Assembly: GCA_002398365.1 (NCBI GenBank)
Contig: DGYK01000007.1
Location: 22,655-69,626, forward strand
DNA: 46,972 nt
Source: Flammeovirgaceae bacterium UBA5008
GTDB lineage: Bacteria; Bacteroidota; Bacteroidia; Cytophagales; Cyclobacteriaceae
Reading direction: 5' to 3'
The translations under genes and the position numbers were made by a program. The notes beneath the pieces were generated by a model. The model had not been told where the DNA came from and did not search any database. It saw only the letters and a program-made list of their open reading frames with translations. This document shows, one piece after another, positions 25,384-33,798 of the stretch. The first letter of the stretch is position 1; the number at the start of each line of letters is the position of its first letter.

Positions 25384-26186
25384 TGAATTACAATCTTAAA
25401 AATTTACCTGAGCGCACACAGAAGCCCAGGCAAATGGGTTTTACCATGGCAATGGACAAAGGCTTGAGTGTACGCGAAGCCGAAGACTTTATGAGCATTG
25501 CCTCCGATCACGTAGATATTGTTAAACTGGGCTGGGCTACCTCCTTTGTTACGCCCCACTTAAAAGACAAATTGAAGGTTTATAAGGATGCCGGAGTACC
25601 TTGCTACTTTGGTGGTACACTTTTCGAAGCTTTTATTATCCGTGATCAGTTTGACGACTATCGCAAAGTTCTTGACAAATTCAACATGTCATTTGCCGAA
25701 GTATCGGATGGATCGATTGATTTAGATCACGATAAAAAATTGGACTACATTTCTAAACTATCTTCTCAAGTAACAGTTCTATCTGAAGTAGGATCGAAAG
25801 ATGCTGACAAGATTATTCCTCCATATCAATGGATTGATTTGATGCAAAAAGAACTGGATGCGGGTGCATGGAAAGTAATTGGTGAAGCACGTGAAGGTGG
25901 TAACGTAGGTTTGTTCCGCTCCAGTGGTGAAGTTCGCTCGGGATTAGTACAAGAAATCTTGACTAAGATTCCTTTTGAAAAAATTATTTGGGAAGCGCCT
26001 CAGAAAGCGCAGCAAGTTTGGTTTATCAAACTATTAGGTGCTAATGTAAATCTTGGAAACATTGCACCGAACGAAGTGATTCCACTCGAAACGATTCGTC
26101 TGGGATTACGCGGAGATACATTTTTGCACTTTTTGGGATTAGAACGAAAAAAAGACAACTCGACACCTGCTTTTGAAGCAGACTAA
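25383..26186 (+). CDS. comA: Phosphosulfolactate synthase-like (ComA family)
   Basis: ComA adds sulfite to phosphoenolpyruvate to give 2-phospho-3-sulfolactate, the first step of coenzyme M synthesis in methanogens. This 267-residue protein shows the TIM-barrel pattern: VDIVKLGWATSFV, YFGGTLFEAFI, EVSDGSIDL, VLSEVGSKD, IGEAREGGNVG and WEAPQKAQQVWFI. A bacterium of this type is not expected to make coenzyme M. A role in supplying sulfonated precursors (sulfolactate or cysteate, for example for sulfonolipids) is an inference. HSA32/YitD-like relatives have unclear functions. It is translationally coupled to the TPR gene and 6 bases from dedA. Confidence 0.85.
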   Translation: MNYNLKNLPERTQKPRQMGFTMAMDKGLSVREAEDFMSIASDHVDIVKLGWATSFVTPHLKDKLKVYKDAGVPCYFGGTLFEAFIIRDQFDDYRKVLDKFNMSFAEVSDGSIDLDHDKKLDYISKLSSQVTVLSEVGSKDADKIIPPYQWIDLMQKELDAGAWKVIGEAREGGNVGLFRSSGEVRSGLVQEILTKIPFEKIIWEAPQKAQQVWFIKLLGANVNLGNIAPNEVIPLETIRLGLRGDTFLHFLGLERKKDNSTPAFEAD

Positions 26187-26192
26187 GAACGA

Positions 26193-26849
26193 ATGGAATT
26201 CTTAATAGATTTTATTCTTCATCTCGATCAGCATTTAATCTCTCTCGTAAACGAATATGGCACGCTTACGTATGTGATTCTCTTTTTGATCGTCTTTACC
26301 GAAACTGGCTTGATTGTAATGCCTTTCCTTCCCGGAGATTCATTGTTATTTGCAGCCGGAGCTTTATCCGCATTACCGAATTCTGCATTGAACATTGCTG
26401 TGCTGATTCCGCTATTGATTGTGGCTGCACTCTTAGGCGATAATGTGAATTATTTTGTAGGACGATTTGCCGGCACATACATTAAAAGCAAAGAACGTAT
26501 TTTATTCTTCAAGAGAGAATACATTGAGCAAACAGAAGCCTTCTACGAAAAACACGGAGCCAAAACCATCATCATGGCACGCTTTGTTCCAATCGTTCGC
26601 ACCATTGCTCCTTTTGTTGCCGGTGCCGGTAGTATGAAATACCGAAACTACATTTTGAATTGCATTTTGGGAGGCGTACTCTGGGTATTTGGCTTATCCA
26701 TGCTCGGTTATCTCTTCGGCAATATCCCGATCATTAAAGACAATTTTGAAAAAGTTATTATCGCAATTATCCTGATCTCTGTGCTACCGATGGTAGTAGG
26801 GTATTTTACCCGAACGAAGGATAAAAAAATAAATTCTCTCAATTTATAA
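26193..26849 (+). CDS. DedA/VTT-family membrane protein
   Basis: This 218-residue inner-membrane protein is of the DedA family, linked to flipping of undecaprenyl phosphate and other lipids and to envelope homeostasis. The family signatures are ETGLIVMPFLPGDSLLFAAGAL, GDNVNYFVGRFAG and the conserved ARFVPIVRTIAPFVAGAGSMKYR followed by GGVLWV. About four to five membrane segments are visible. It lies between comA and aroE with gaps of 6 and 9 bases, consistent with one operon. Confidence 0.93.
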   Translation: MEFLIDFILHLDQHLISLVNEYGTLTYVILFLIVFTETGLIVMPFLPGDSLLFAAGALSALPNSALNIAVLIPLLIVAALLGDNVNYFVGRFAGTYIKSKERILFFKREYIEQTEAFYEKHGAKTIIMARFVPIVRTIAPFVAGAGSMKYRNYILNCILGGVLWVFGLSMLGYLFGNIPIIKDNFEKVIIAIILISVLPMVVGYFTRTKDKKINSLNL

Positions 26850-26858
26850 TCAACACGT

Positions 26859-27602
26859 ATGGAAAAGAAATTTGGCTTAATCGGCTCAACTGTCTCTCAT
26901 TCATTTTCAAAATCGTATTTCGATGAGAAGTTTTTTAGAGAAGGACTGCGCGACTATCATTACGATCTTTATCCGTTGAGTAAAGTGGATGAACTAAAGA
27001 AGTTGCTCGAAGAAAATCCAGAATTATCAGGCTTGAATGTAACAGTTCCTTACAAAGAGCAGGTGCTGAAGTTTCTTTCTGAAATTGACAGCGAAGCAAA
27101 AAAGATTGGTGCAGTGAACGTGATCAAAATTCAAAATGGAAAACTGAAAGGATTTAATACGGATAGTGACGCTTTTTATGAAACACTAGAACGTTGGTTT
27201 CCAAAAGTTGAAAATGCGCAAGCATTAGTATTGGGCACTGGTGGATCTTCCAAAGCCGTGCAACAAGCCTTGCGCAAGTTGGCAATTCCTTTTAAAACGG
27301 TATCACGCGAAAAAGGAAAAGGTGATTATACATACGAAGAATTAGAAAAAAATAGTAAAGTATTCGCAGAGTCTTTGCTGATTATTAACACTACTCCTCT
27401 GGGGATGTCGCCTGAAACGAATGCGGTACCTCCTATTAATTTTGAGTTTTTGACATCCAGTCATTATGTATATGATTTGATCTATAATCCGGCACGCACG
27501 TTGTTTTTGCAAAAAGCAGAAATGCGTGGAGCTACCATTAAGAATGGATTGGAGATGCTGCACATTCAGGCTGAAAAAGCATGGGCGATTTGGAATAATT
27601 AA
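26859..27602 (+). CDS. aroE: Shikimate dehydrogenase
   Basis: This enzyme reduces 3-dehydroshikimate to shikimate with NADPH in the aromatic amino-acid pathway. The substrate site is FGLIGSTVSHSFSKSYF (the S-x-S pair) with NVTVPYKEQV, whose lysine is the catalytic residue. NTDSDAFYETL and the nucleotide site VLGTGGSSKAV follow, and NGLEMLHIQAEKAWAIW closes the protein. At 247 residues it is somewhat shorter than the E. coli enzyme (about 272). It ends 45 bases before uvrB, with a perfect hairpin between them. Confidence 0.94.
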   Translation: MEKKFGLIGSTVSHSFSKSYFDEKFFREGLRDYHYDLYPLSKVDELKKLLEENPELSGLNVTVPYKEQVLKFLSEIDSEAKKIGAVNVIKIQNGKLKGFNTDSDAFYETLERWFPKVENAQALVLGTGGSSKAVQQALRKLAIPFKTVSREKGKGDYTYEELEKNSKVFAESLLIINTTPLGMSPETNAVPPINFEFLTSSHYVYDLIYNPARTLFLQKAEMRGATIKNGLEMLHIQAEKAWAIWNN

Positions 27603-27612
27603 TCATTATTAA

Positions 27613-27637
27613 AGTGAGGACGACTCAAGTCCTCACT
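27613..27637. repeat. Perfect 9-bp hairpin between aroE and uvrB
   Basis: AGTGAGGAC, seven bases, then GTCCTCACT forms a perfect stem in the 45-base gap. There is no T-run after it, so it is not a standard intrinsic terminator. It resembles the other short dispersed hairpins of this window in size and position. Confidence 0.55.
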
Positions 27638-27647
27638 CCTACAAAAT

Positions 27648-29669
27648 ATGGATTTTCAATTAACCAGTGAATACGTTCCTACGGGCGATCAACCCAGGGC
27701 CATCGAACAACTGGTGAAGGGAATTAATGAAGGTGATCAACATCAAACCTTGTTGGGTGTAACTGGATCAGGTAAAACCTTTACCATCGCCAATGTTATT
27801 GCCAAAACCAACAAGCCTACATTAATTCTAAGCCATAACAAAACGCTGGCTGCTCAACTATACGGAGAGTTCAAACAGTTTTTTCCGAATAATGCCGTAG
27901 AGTATTTTATCTCTTACTACGATTATTACCAACCGGAGGCTTTCATTCCTTCTTCTAATCTATATATCGAAAAGGATCTTTCTATCAATCAGGAAATTGA
28001 AAAGTTGAGACTAAGTGCTACCTCCTCGCTCCTTTCCGGACGCAGAGATGTGATTGTGGTTGCTTCTGTGTCGTGTATTTATGGTATCGGTAATCCGGAA
28101 GAGTTTGGAAAAAACAGAATTCAATTAAAAGTTGGCGAAATGATTCCGCGCAATCGCCTGTTGTTTGCGTTGGTTGACATTTTGTACAATCGAACCGAAG
28201 CTGAATTTAAACGCGGAACTTTCCGCGTGAAAGGCGATACAGTAGATATTTTTCTCGCTTACGCGGATTATGCGTTGCGCATTTATTTCTTCGGAGATGA
28301 AATTGAAAATATTCAGTTGATTGATCCAGCTACCGGAAAAAAAATAACAGACGAGAAGCAAGCGGTGATCTTTCCTGCCAACTTGTTTGTAACCGGAAAA
28401 GAATTGCTGAACACCGCCATTCGCGAAATTCAGGATGACATGGTACTGCAAGTACAAATGTTTGAAGGTGAGCGAAAACATCTCGAAGCGAAACGTTTGA
28501 AAGAGCGTACGGAGTTTGATTTAGAGATGATGCGCGAACTCGGTTATTGCAGCGGCATTGAAAATTACTCACGCTACTTTGACAGACGTAATGTGGGGGC
28601 TCGTCCTTTCTGTTTGATCGACTATTTTCCGGATGATTTCTTAATGGTGATTGATGAAAGTCACGTGACCGTGCCACAAGTGAGAGCCATGTGGGGTGGC
28701 GATCGATCACGCAAAGTAAATCTGGTTGATTATGGGTTTCGTTTGCCATCAGCTTTGGATAACCGCCCGCTTACATTCAATGAATTTGAAGCTTTATTGC
28801 CTCAAGTAGTTTTTGTCAGTGCTACGCCTTCTGAATATGAATTGCGCAAGTCGGATGGTGTGGTAGTAGAACAAATTATCAGACCTACCGGATTGTTAGA
28901 TCCAATTATTGACGTGCGGCCTAGCAAGAATCAAATTGATGACTTGCTGGAAGAGATTGATGAGCGTGTGAAGAAGAAAGAGCGTGTGCTCGTTACCACG
29001 CTCACCAAACGAATGGCCGAAGAGCTGACAAAGTTTTTGGAACGTGCTTCTGTGAAGTGTCGCTATATTCATAGTGAAGTGCAAACGCTGGATCGTGTGG
29101 AAATTTTGCGTGAACTACGACTCGGCATCTTTGATGTGTTGGTAGGTGTTAACTTATTACGGGAAGGATTGGATTTACCGGAAGTTTCGCTGGTAGCCAT
29201 CTTGGACGCTGATAAAGAAGGATTCTTACGCAATCAACGATCGTTGGTACAAACCATTGGTCGTGCGGCCCGAAATGAAAACGGGCGTGTGATCATGTAT
29301 GCCGATACGATTACAGAATCTATGCAATTGGCGATTGACGAAACCAATCGCAGAAGAAAAATCCAACAGGATTACAACAAAGCCAACGGCATTACTCCTA
29401 AAACTGTTCTCAAATCCATTGACTCCATTCTAGGTCAAACCAAAGTAGCGGATTCGAAGAAAACGATGAAGCGCTACTACATCGAAGAAGAAGAGAAGTC
29501 GCTGGCCGCTGATCCGGTAACGGCTTACTTATCGAAAGATGAATTAGTGAAGATGGCCGATCGCACGCGCAAAGCCATGGAGAAAGCTGCGAAGGAATTG
29601 GAGTTCATGGAAGCAGCTCGCTTGCGTGATGAATACATGGCCATTCAAAAACTGATTGAATCGAAATAA
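27648..29669 (+). CDS. uvrB: Excinuclease ABC subunit B
   Basis: This is the DNA-damage verification helicase of nucleotide excision repair, working with UvrA and UvrC. All domains are present in 673 residues. Walker A is GVTGSGKTFTIANV; the beta-hairpin region starts at YYDYYQPEAFIPSS; motif II is VIDESHVTVPQ. The helicase motifs VGVNLLREGLDLPEV and QTIGRAARN follow. A C-terminal UVR domain (KELEFMEAARLRDEYMAIQKLI) contacts UvrC. No frameshift or missing motif was seen. A strong bidirectional terminator lies about 170 bases downstream. Confidence 0.97.
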   Translation: MDFQLTSEYVPTGDQPRAIEQLVKGINEGDQHQTLLGVTGSGKTFTIANVIAKTNKPTLILSHNKTLAAQLYGEFKQFFPNNAVEYFISYYDYYQPEAFIPSSNLYIEKDLSINQEIEKLRLSATSSLLSGRRDVIVVASVSCIYGIGNPEEFGKNRIQLKVGEMIPRNRLLFALVDILYNRTEAEFKRGTFRVKGDTVDIFLAYADYALRIYFFGDEIENIQLIDPATGKKITDEKQAVIFPANLFVTGKELLNTAIREIQDDMVLQVQMFEGERKHLEAKRLKERTEFDLEMMRELGYCSGIENYSRYFDRRNVGARPFCLIDYFPDDFLMVIDESHVTVPQVRAMWGGDRSRKVNLVDYGFRLPSALDNRPLTFNEFEALLPQVVFVSATPSEYELRKSDGVVVEQIIRPTGLLDPIIDVRPSKNQIDDLLEEIDERVKKKERVLVTTLTKRMAEELTKFLERASVKCRYIHSEVQTLDRVEILRELRLGIFDVLVGVNLLREGLDLPEVSLVAILDADKEGFLRNQRSLVQTIGRAARNENGRVIMYADTITESMQLAIDETNRRRKIQQDYNKANGITPKTVLKSIDSILGQTKVADSKKTMKRYYIEEEEKSLAADPVTAYLSKDELVKMADRTRKAMEKAAKELEFMEAARLRDEYMAIQKLIESK

Positions 29670-29742
29670 ACCACGGCTGAAGTCTTAGCTGTTTTCTTTC
29701 ATGAAGGGTTTTATTTTCGGTTATTATTTTCGATTATATTTT

Positions 29743-29764
29743 CGGTCTGTGAAGACACAGACCG
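29743..29764. repeat. Dispersed hairpin family A, copy 1
   Basis: CGGTCTGTG-AAGA-CACAGACCG is a perfect 9-bp stem with a four-base loop. A second copy lies 21 bases downstream in the same gap, and both are preceded by TATTTTCG. The architecture recalls REP-like elements. Confidence 0.65.
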
Positions 29765-29785
29765 ATGGTGGGGGGTGGGTATTTT

Positions 29786-29807
29786 CGTTCTGTGAGGACA
29801 CAGACCG
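29786..29807. repeat. Dispersed hairpin family A, copy 2
   Basis: CGTTCTGTG-AGGA-CACAGACCG repeats copy 1 with one arm mismatch and one loop change. The two copies are direct repeats of a longer unit beginning TATTTTCG. Confidence 0.65.
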
Positions 29808-29840
29808 AGGGGTAGAGTGCCTTAAAAAAGATTCAACAAA

Positions 29841-29871
29841 AAAAGGGAATGGCTACACACCATTCCCTTTT
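29841..29871. terminator. Bidirectional intrinsic terminator between uvrB and the amidohydrolase gene
   Basis: AAAAGGGAATGG, a seven-base loop, then CCATTCCCTTTT forms a 12-bp perfect stem, with A-rich sequence on the left and T-rich sequence on the right. It can therefore end transcripts of both convergent genes. Confidence 0.85.
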
Positions 29872-29892
29872 CATTTTATTCAAGATTTCGAA

Positions 29893-31482
29893 TCAATCTA
29901 TACCCGGTTGTTTCAATTTAAATCCGGATTTAGCTTTCTCCTCGTCTACAATCTTTTTTGCATCCTGCAATAGCTTCTTGGCATCGTACACAATACCGTC
30001 TTTGATCGTGTATTTGATTCCTCCTACACGTTTCACCGAATTATCATCCATCAACTTGATCGCGCCAACGCCATACAGCACTTGTAAATTCTCTAATGGG
30101 TTCTGATCCACAATCGCGAAGTCGGCTAGCTTACCAATTTCCACGGAGCCAATTTCTTTCTCCATGCCTAACGCTTGCGCTCCGTACAATGTGGCCGAAC
30201 GAATCACTTCCAACGGATGGAAACCGGCCTCGCGCAGCAATTCTAATTCGCGGATGTAACCGAAGCCATACAATTGAAATATAAAAGCATTGTCCGAGCC
30301 TGCCGTTACTCTTCCTCCTCTGTTTTTATATTCGTTTACAAAAGTCATCCACAACCGGAAGTTTTCGCGCCAAGCAACTTCTTGCTCTGTTCCCCAGGAG
30401 AACCAAAACGAACCGTGTGCCACGCGACTCGGTTGGTAGAAAGCCCACAGTTGTGGCAACGTGTAGGTTTCATGCCACTCTTGTCTGCGTGCTTTATGCA
30501 AATCGCGAGCTGCCTCATACGTGTCGAAGGTTGGATCGAGGGTAAAGTCTAATTTCAAAAGCGTGTCCATCACCGCATTCCACTTGGGTGTGTAGGGAGC
30601 TGCGGCCTGCTTCCACAGTCTGCCCGCTTCTTCAAATCGGTTTTGCTCGTTGGAGTAGTTGTAGTTGAGCGGATAGTTTTGAATGCTGGAGTTCGGCAAC
30701 ATCGCTTCGGGCAAACCATACCAATGTTCCATGGTAGTAAGTCCGGCATTGGCTGAGTTCACCACATTCCAGCGTGCCACACCCAACTGTGCGTGATGGC
30801 AGGCTGAACGTAAACCGATGCGCTTGTTTTCGCGTAAAGCGGCATCCATAATTTCAGGTGCCGCACCAAAAAATTTAATACCATCAGCGCCTTTCAACTT
30901 ATTATCATTTACCCAAGCGCGTGCCTGCTCAGGAGTACGGATAGGCTCTTTACTTCCCGAGCCAAATGTAACATACGCTTTGATGCGCGGAGCAGTAATG
31001 AGGTTCTGCGCACTTTTGTTTTTCTGATCGAGTACCCACTCCAATCCATTGCCGGATCCCGGATCGCGAATGGTGGTGACACCGTGCGCCATCCACAACT
31101 TAAAAACATATTCTGCAATGGGTGCCTGCCCTCCGCCAATGTGGCCGTGCATGTCCACGAAGCCCGGCATTAAATACATGCCTTCGCAATTCAATTCTTT
31201 TCCTCCCGGTTCCAACTGTGGGCGGTTTCCTTGGCTGGCCATGCCCGGAGTAGGCAAGCCGATGCTCACGATATTGACGATGCGGTTTTGTTTGACCACG
31301 ATATCGACCGGACCTACCGGAGGTGCGCCCGTTCCATCAATGAGCGTAACGCCACGAATGATGAGTTGTGGATAAGGCCCCTCTCCTTCTTTTACTTCGG
31401 GGGCTTTTTTGATGCCGCTTTGCGCGAACAGACTGGTTGCCGCAAAAAGGATGCTGGCAATGGATAAATAAATTCGATGCAT
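29893..31482 (-). CDS. Secreted amidohydrolase-family protein
   Basis: This 529-residue protein has an N-terminal signal peptide (about 1-20, LSIASILFAATSLFAQ). A metal-dependent hydrolase core starts with the composite beta domain (LIIRGVTLIDGTGAPPVGPVDIVV). The metal-site strand is YLMPGFVDMHGHIGG, with GVTTIRDPGSG following and RVTAGSDNAF late in the barrel. The C-terminal ATLYGAQALGMEKEIGSVEIGKLADFAIVD is typical of imidazolonepropionase/dipeptidase-like members. Location is probably the periplasm. The substrate is unknown. The start codon sits in one arm of a perfect 11-bp inverted repeat. It is the last gene of a minus-strand group with the ABM and SAM hydrolase-like genes. Confidence 0.9.
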   Translation of the reverse strand: MHRIYLSIASILFAATSLFAQSGIKKAPEVKEGEGPYPQLIIRGVTLIDGTGAPPVGPVDIVVKQNRIVNIVSIGLPTPGMASQGNRPQLEPGGKELNCEGMYLMPGFVDMHGHIGGGQAPIAEYVFKLWMAHGVTTIRDPGSGNGLEWVLDQKNKSAQNLITAPRIKAYVTFGSGSKEPIRTPEQARAWVNDNKLKGADGIKFFGAAPEIMDAALRENKRIGLRSACHHAQLGVARWNVVNSANAGLTTMEHWYGLPEAMLPNSSIQNYPLNYNYSNEQNRFEEAGRLWKQAAAPYTPKWNAVMDTLLKLDFTLDPTFDTYEAARDLHKARRQEWHETYTLPQLWAFYQPSRVAHGSFWFSWGTEQEVAWRENFRLWMTFVNEYKNRGGRVTAGSDNAFIFQLYGFGYIRELELLREAGFHPLEVIRSATLYGAQALGMEKEIGSVEIGKLADFAIVDQNPLENLQVLYGVGAIKLMDDNSVKRVGGIKYTIKDGIVYDAKKLLQDAKKIVDEEKAKSGFKLKQPGID

Positions 31483-31511
31483 AGATTTAGGTATAGGTAA
31501 CTAAATCTATG
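31480..31511. promoter_or_regulatory. Perfect 11-bp inverted repeat containing the amidohydrolase start codon
   Basis: CATAGATTTAG, ten bases, then CTAAATCTATG. On the minus strand the last three bases of the second arm are the gene's ATG. TAGATTTA in the first minus-strand arm (31502-31509) is one base from a TAnnTTTG -7 box. It could be a repressor site covering promoter and start, or an RNA hairpin hiding the start codon if transcription begins further upstream. Confidence 0.5.
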
Positions 31512-31534
31512 AAATAAACTCAGTACTTAAAATG

Positions 31535-31550
31535 CCGATGTGCCAATCGG
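31535..31550 (-). terminator. Weak hairpin after the ABM-domain gene
   Basis: CCGAT-N6-ATCGG lies 24 bases past the stop of the ABM gene and is followed on the minus strand by CATTTT. A five-base stem with a short T-run would be at best a weak terminator. Confidence 0.3.
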
Positions 31551-31573
31551 TGAAAATGTAGTGTGACTGCGTT

Positions 31574-31870
31574 TTAGGCTACGGTAATAAAATCTTCCAG
31601 CGAGAAGGCATCGGTTTTCCGTATGAAGAGCGGCTTTACTTGCCGCCAGACCGTGATAAAGAGCTCCGAGTCGCGGTAGTTTTCTAAGCTTTGTGGCCGA
31701 TCCCACCGACTGACCGTGCAATAACAATTGGGCACGTCCATTTCTTTCACCAATTGCAAGTGTGAGCAACCCGGAAAGTTTCGAATCGCCACTTTGTGCT
31801 TTTCAAATATTTCTAAGAAGAGCGGAGCGGTTTCTTCGCTAAAGTACATTTTGACAATTCGGGTAATCAT
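31574..31870 (-). CDS. Antibiotic-biosynthesis-monooxygenase (ABM)-like small protein
   Basis: This 98-residue protein has a ferredoxin-like dimeric alpha+beta barrel pattern. ITRIVKMYFSEETAPLFLEIFEKHKVAIRNFPGCSHLQL is followed by FITVWRQVKPLFIRKTDAFSLEDF. The NFPGCxxLQL stretch is typical of ABM/quinol-monooxygenase-like proteins and stress-response dimers. The enzymatic role is not established from sequence. ATG 31870 is preferred; an upstream in-frame ATG would add ten basic residues and nearly overlap the previous gene. It starts 19 bases after the SAM hydrolase-like gene and is likely cotranscribed with it. Confidence 0.75.
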   Translation of the reverse strand: MITRIVKMYFSEETAPLFLEIFEKHKVAIRNFPGCSHLQLVKEMDVPNCYCTVSRWDRPQSLENYRDSELFITVWRQVKPLFIRKTDAFSLEDFITVA

Positions 31871-31889
31871 GCCGCGGCCTTTATCAGGT

Positions 31890-32666
31890 TTATTCTTCAA
31901 ATGTAATATTGACGGGGCTGTCGTGTTTTAATCCGAGCAACTCACTGGCGTTGCCTTTGTACATGCCTATTTCCATCAGTCCGAGACTGTTAAAAATTAA
32001 AAAGCAATCACCCGGATCGGCTTCATAATAGTTCTTGTGAATGCGCCTGAATTTCTCGCCTCCAAACTGAATGGTAAATGTTTTTCCGGCACTTAAAATC
32101 TCGAATGCATCTTTGGGGATGTTCGTAATCAGGTTGCCATATCCATCCACACGAATCACGTTTCCGGCAATCAATCGCTTGTTGGCTTTGACAAACCGGT
32201 CTGTCATTTTCTTAAACGTAGGCATTGGTTTACCCAATGTAGTAATGCCCACCCCGCTTGCCAGCTTGGCGGCTGCGGCTGCAAAAATATCCCTTTCGGG
32301 GAAGGTGGTGCGGATGATGGGATTAATGGAGTTCAGTTGTACTACTTGTTGGTGATTCTTCTCGCTGATCAAACCCAGCAATCCGTTATCCACACCCACA
32401 AAAAAATGATCTTCTAGTTGCAGGGCGATGTAGGCATCGTCTTTGGCTCCGGCAGAATCTACCGCTACGAGATGGACTGTTCCGGCCGGGAAATCGCGGA
32501 ATACCACTTTTAAGACAAAAGCCCCGTGCGCAATGTCGCAGGCGGCAATCCGATGGCTGATGTCGACCAGGGTGAGCCCCGGGTTCACGCTGAGTACCTT
32601 CGCCTTGATGGCGGCCACATAATGATCCGTTTCACCACTATCAGTAAGAAGAGTAACGATTGCCAT
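31890..32666 (-). CDS. SAM hydrolase (SAM hydroxide adenosyltransferase, DUF62) family protein
   Basis: Members of this family split S-adenosylmethionine into adenosine and methionine; fluorinase and chlorinase are related. The 258-residue protein starts with VTLLTDSGETDHYVAAIKAKVL and continues with LVDISHRIAACDIAHGAFVL, GTVHLVAVDSAG, FVGVDNGLL, then FPERDIFAAAAAKLASG and VDGYGNLITNI. These segments match the DUF62 pattern, including the RD-FA-AAA motif shared with fluorinase. Hydrolase activity is far more likely than halogenation in this setting, but the triad residues were not individually verified. It is divergent from phoH. Confidence 0.9.
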   Translation of the reverse strand: MAIVTLLTDSGETDHYVAAIKAKVLSVNPGLTLVDISHRIAACDIAHGAFVLKVVFRDFPAGTVHLVAVDSAGAKDDAYIALQLEDHFFVGVDNGLLGLISEKNHQQVVQLNSINPIIRTTFPERDIFAAAAAKLASGVGITTLGKPMPTFKKMTDRFVKANKRLIAGNVIRVDGYGNLITNIPKDAFEILSAGKTFTIQFGGEKFRRIHKNYYEADPGDCFLIFNSLGLMEIGMYKGNASELLGLKHDSPVNITFEE

Positions 32667-32757
32667 CTGTGAACTTTCTAAGGATACCTGCGTTGTAGCA
32701 AGGCGGGATTTATTTAATTTACGCCATAAAATTACTTCATTTCAACCATTATTTCAT

Positions 32758-33696
32758 TTGATCGAAAAAATCATCACCCTGGAAAACATTCCGTTGCTCG
32801 AGTTCCTCGGCATCGAGAATAAAAATATCAACGAGCTTTCGCAAGCCTTTCCGAAAAGCAAAATCATTTCGCGTGGCAACGAAATTTTAGTGAAGGGCGA
32901 AACCCCCGATCTGCTGCAGATTACCGAAGTGCTCAATTCGCTGCAAGAACATTTTCACCAGTTCGGCAAGATTACCGAAGAAAATGTGAAGGCCTACATC
33001 GCGCAAGAAAAACCGGAAGGCGTGGCAGACGAAGCTGATGGCGTGATATTGTACGGAACGAAAGGTGCGCCTATCAAACCCAAGACAGTCAATCAACAGA
33101 AGCTCGTGCAGTCTGTCAAAGAAAATGATTTAGTATTTGCATTGGGCCCTGCGGGAACGGGTAAGACATTTATTTCCGTGGCACTGGCCGTGCGTGCACT
33201 CAAAAATAAAGTAGTTAAAAAAATCATCATCACTCGTCCGGCTGTAGAAGCGGGTGAGAACTTAGGTTTCTTGCCGGGCGATTTAAAAGAAAAGATTGAT
33301 CCATATTTGCGGCCTATTTACGATGCGCTGAACGACATGGTGCCTTTTGAAAAACTGAAGTACTACATGGAGCGCGAGATTGTAGAGATTGCTCCACTCG
33401 CTTACATGCGTGGACGCACATTAAACAATGCCTTTATCCTGTTAGATGAAGCGCAGAACACCACACCCATGCAAATGAAAATGTTTTTGACCCGCATGGG
33501 GCCCGAATCTAAAATGATTGTAACGGGCGACACTTCGCAAATCGACTTACCTAAAAATCAAAACTCCGGATTGAAAGAGGCGGTGCGCATTTTAAATAAA
33601 GTAAAAGGCATTGGCTTTGTGGAATTGAGTGGGCGCGATGTGGTGCGGCACAAACTTGTGCGCGATATCATTGAAGCGTACGGCACGAATGAATAA
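32758..33696 (+). CDS. PhoH family ATPase/ribonuclease
   Basis: This 312-residue cytoplasmic protein is of the PhoH (PhoL/YbeZ) type, associated with rRNA processing and phosphate stress. The N-terminal region, MIEKIITLENIPLLEFLGIENKNI, is a KH-like segment. The P-loop is ALGPAGTGKTFISVALAV and Walker B is AFILLDEAQNTTPMQMKMFLTRMG, followed by VTGDTSQIDLPK. The start is a TTG at 32758. I accept it because the conserved N-terminal segment begins there and no ATG lies close by. It is divergent from the SAM hydrolase-like gene and is the last core gene before the accessory region. Confidence 0.94.
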   Translation: MIEKIITLENIPLLEFLGIENKNINELSQAFPKSKIISRGNEILVKGETPDLLQITEVLNSLQEHFHQFGKITEENVKAYIAQEKPEGVADEADGVILYGTKGAPIKPKTVNQQKLVQSVKENDLVFALGPAGTGKTFISVALAVRALKNKVVKKIIITRPAVEAGENLGFLPGDLKEKIDPYLRPIYDALNDMVPFEKLKYYMEREIVEIAPLAYMRGRTLNNAFILLDEAQNTTPMQMKMFLTRMGPESKMIVTGDTSQIDLPKNQNSGLKEAVRILNKVKGIGFVELSGRDVVRHKLVRDIIEAYGTNE

Positions 33697-33798
33697 GTGT
33701 TTTTGGGGATCTACATTGTCGGATTGATCTAAACAACTGATGAGGTTACATACCAACGATCTGACACCAATTGTTGAACTGAGCGACTGAAGGACGAT

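Noticed and set aside
29701..29973. 90-codon plus-strand ORF downstream of uvrB
   Set aside because: It runs through two hairpin repeats and the bidirectional terminator and into the 3' end of the convergent amidohydrolase gene.
31890..32666. Possible fluorinase/chlorinase
   Set aside because: The RD-FA-AAA motif is shared by the whole SAM hydrolase family. Nothing in the context suggests halogenation, so the common hydrolase function is preferred.
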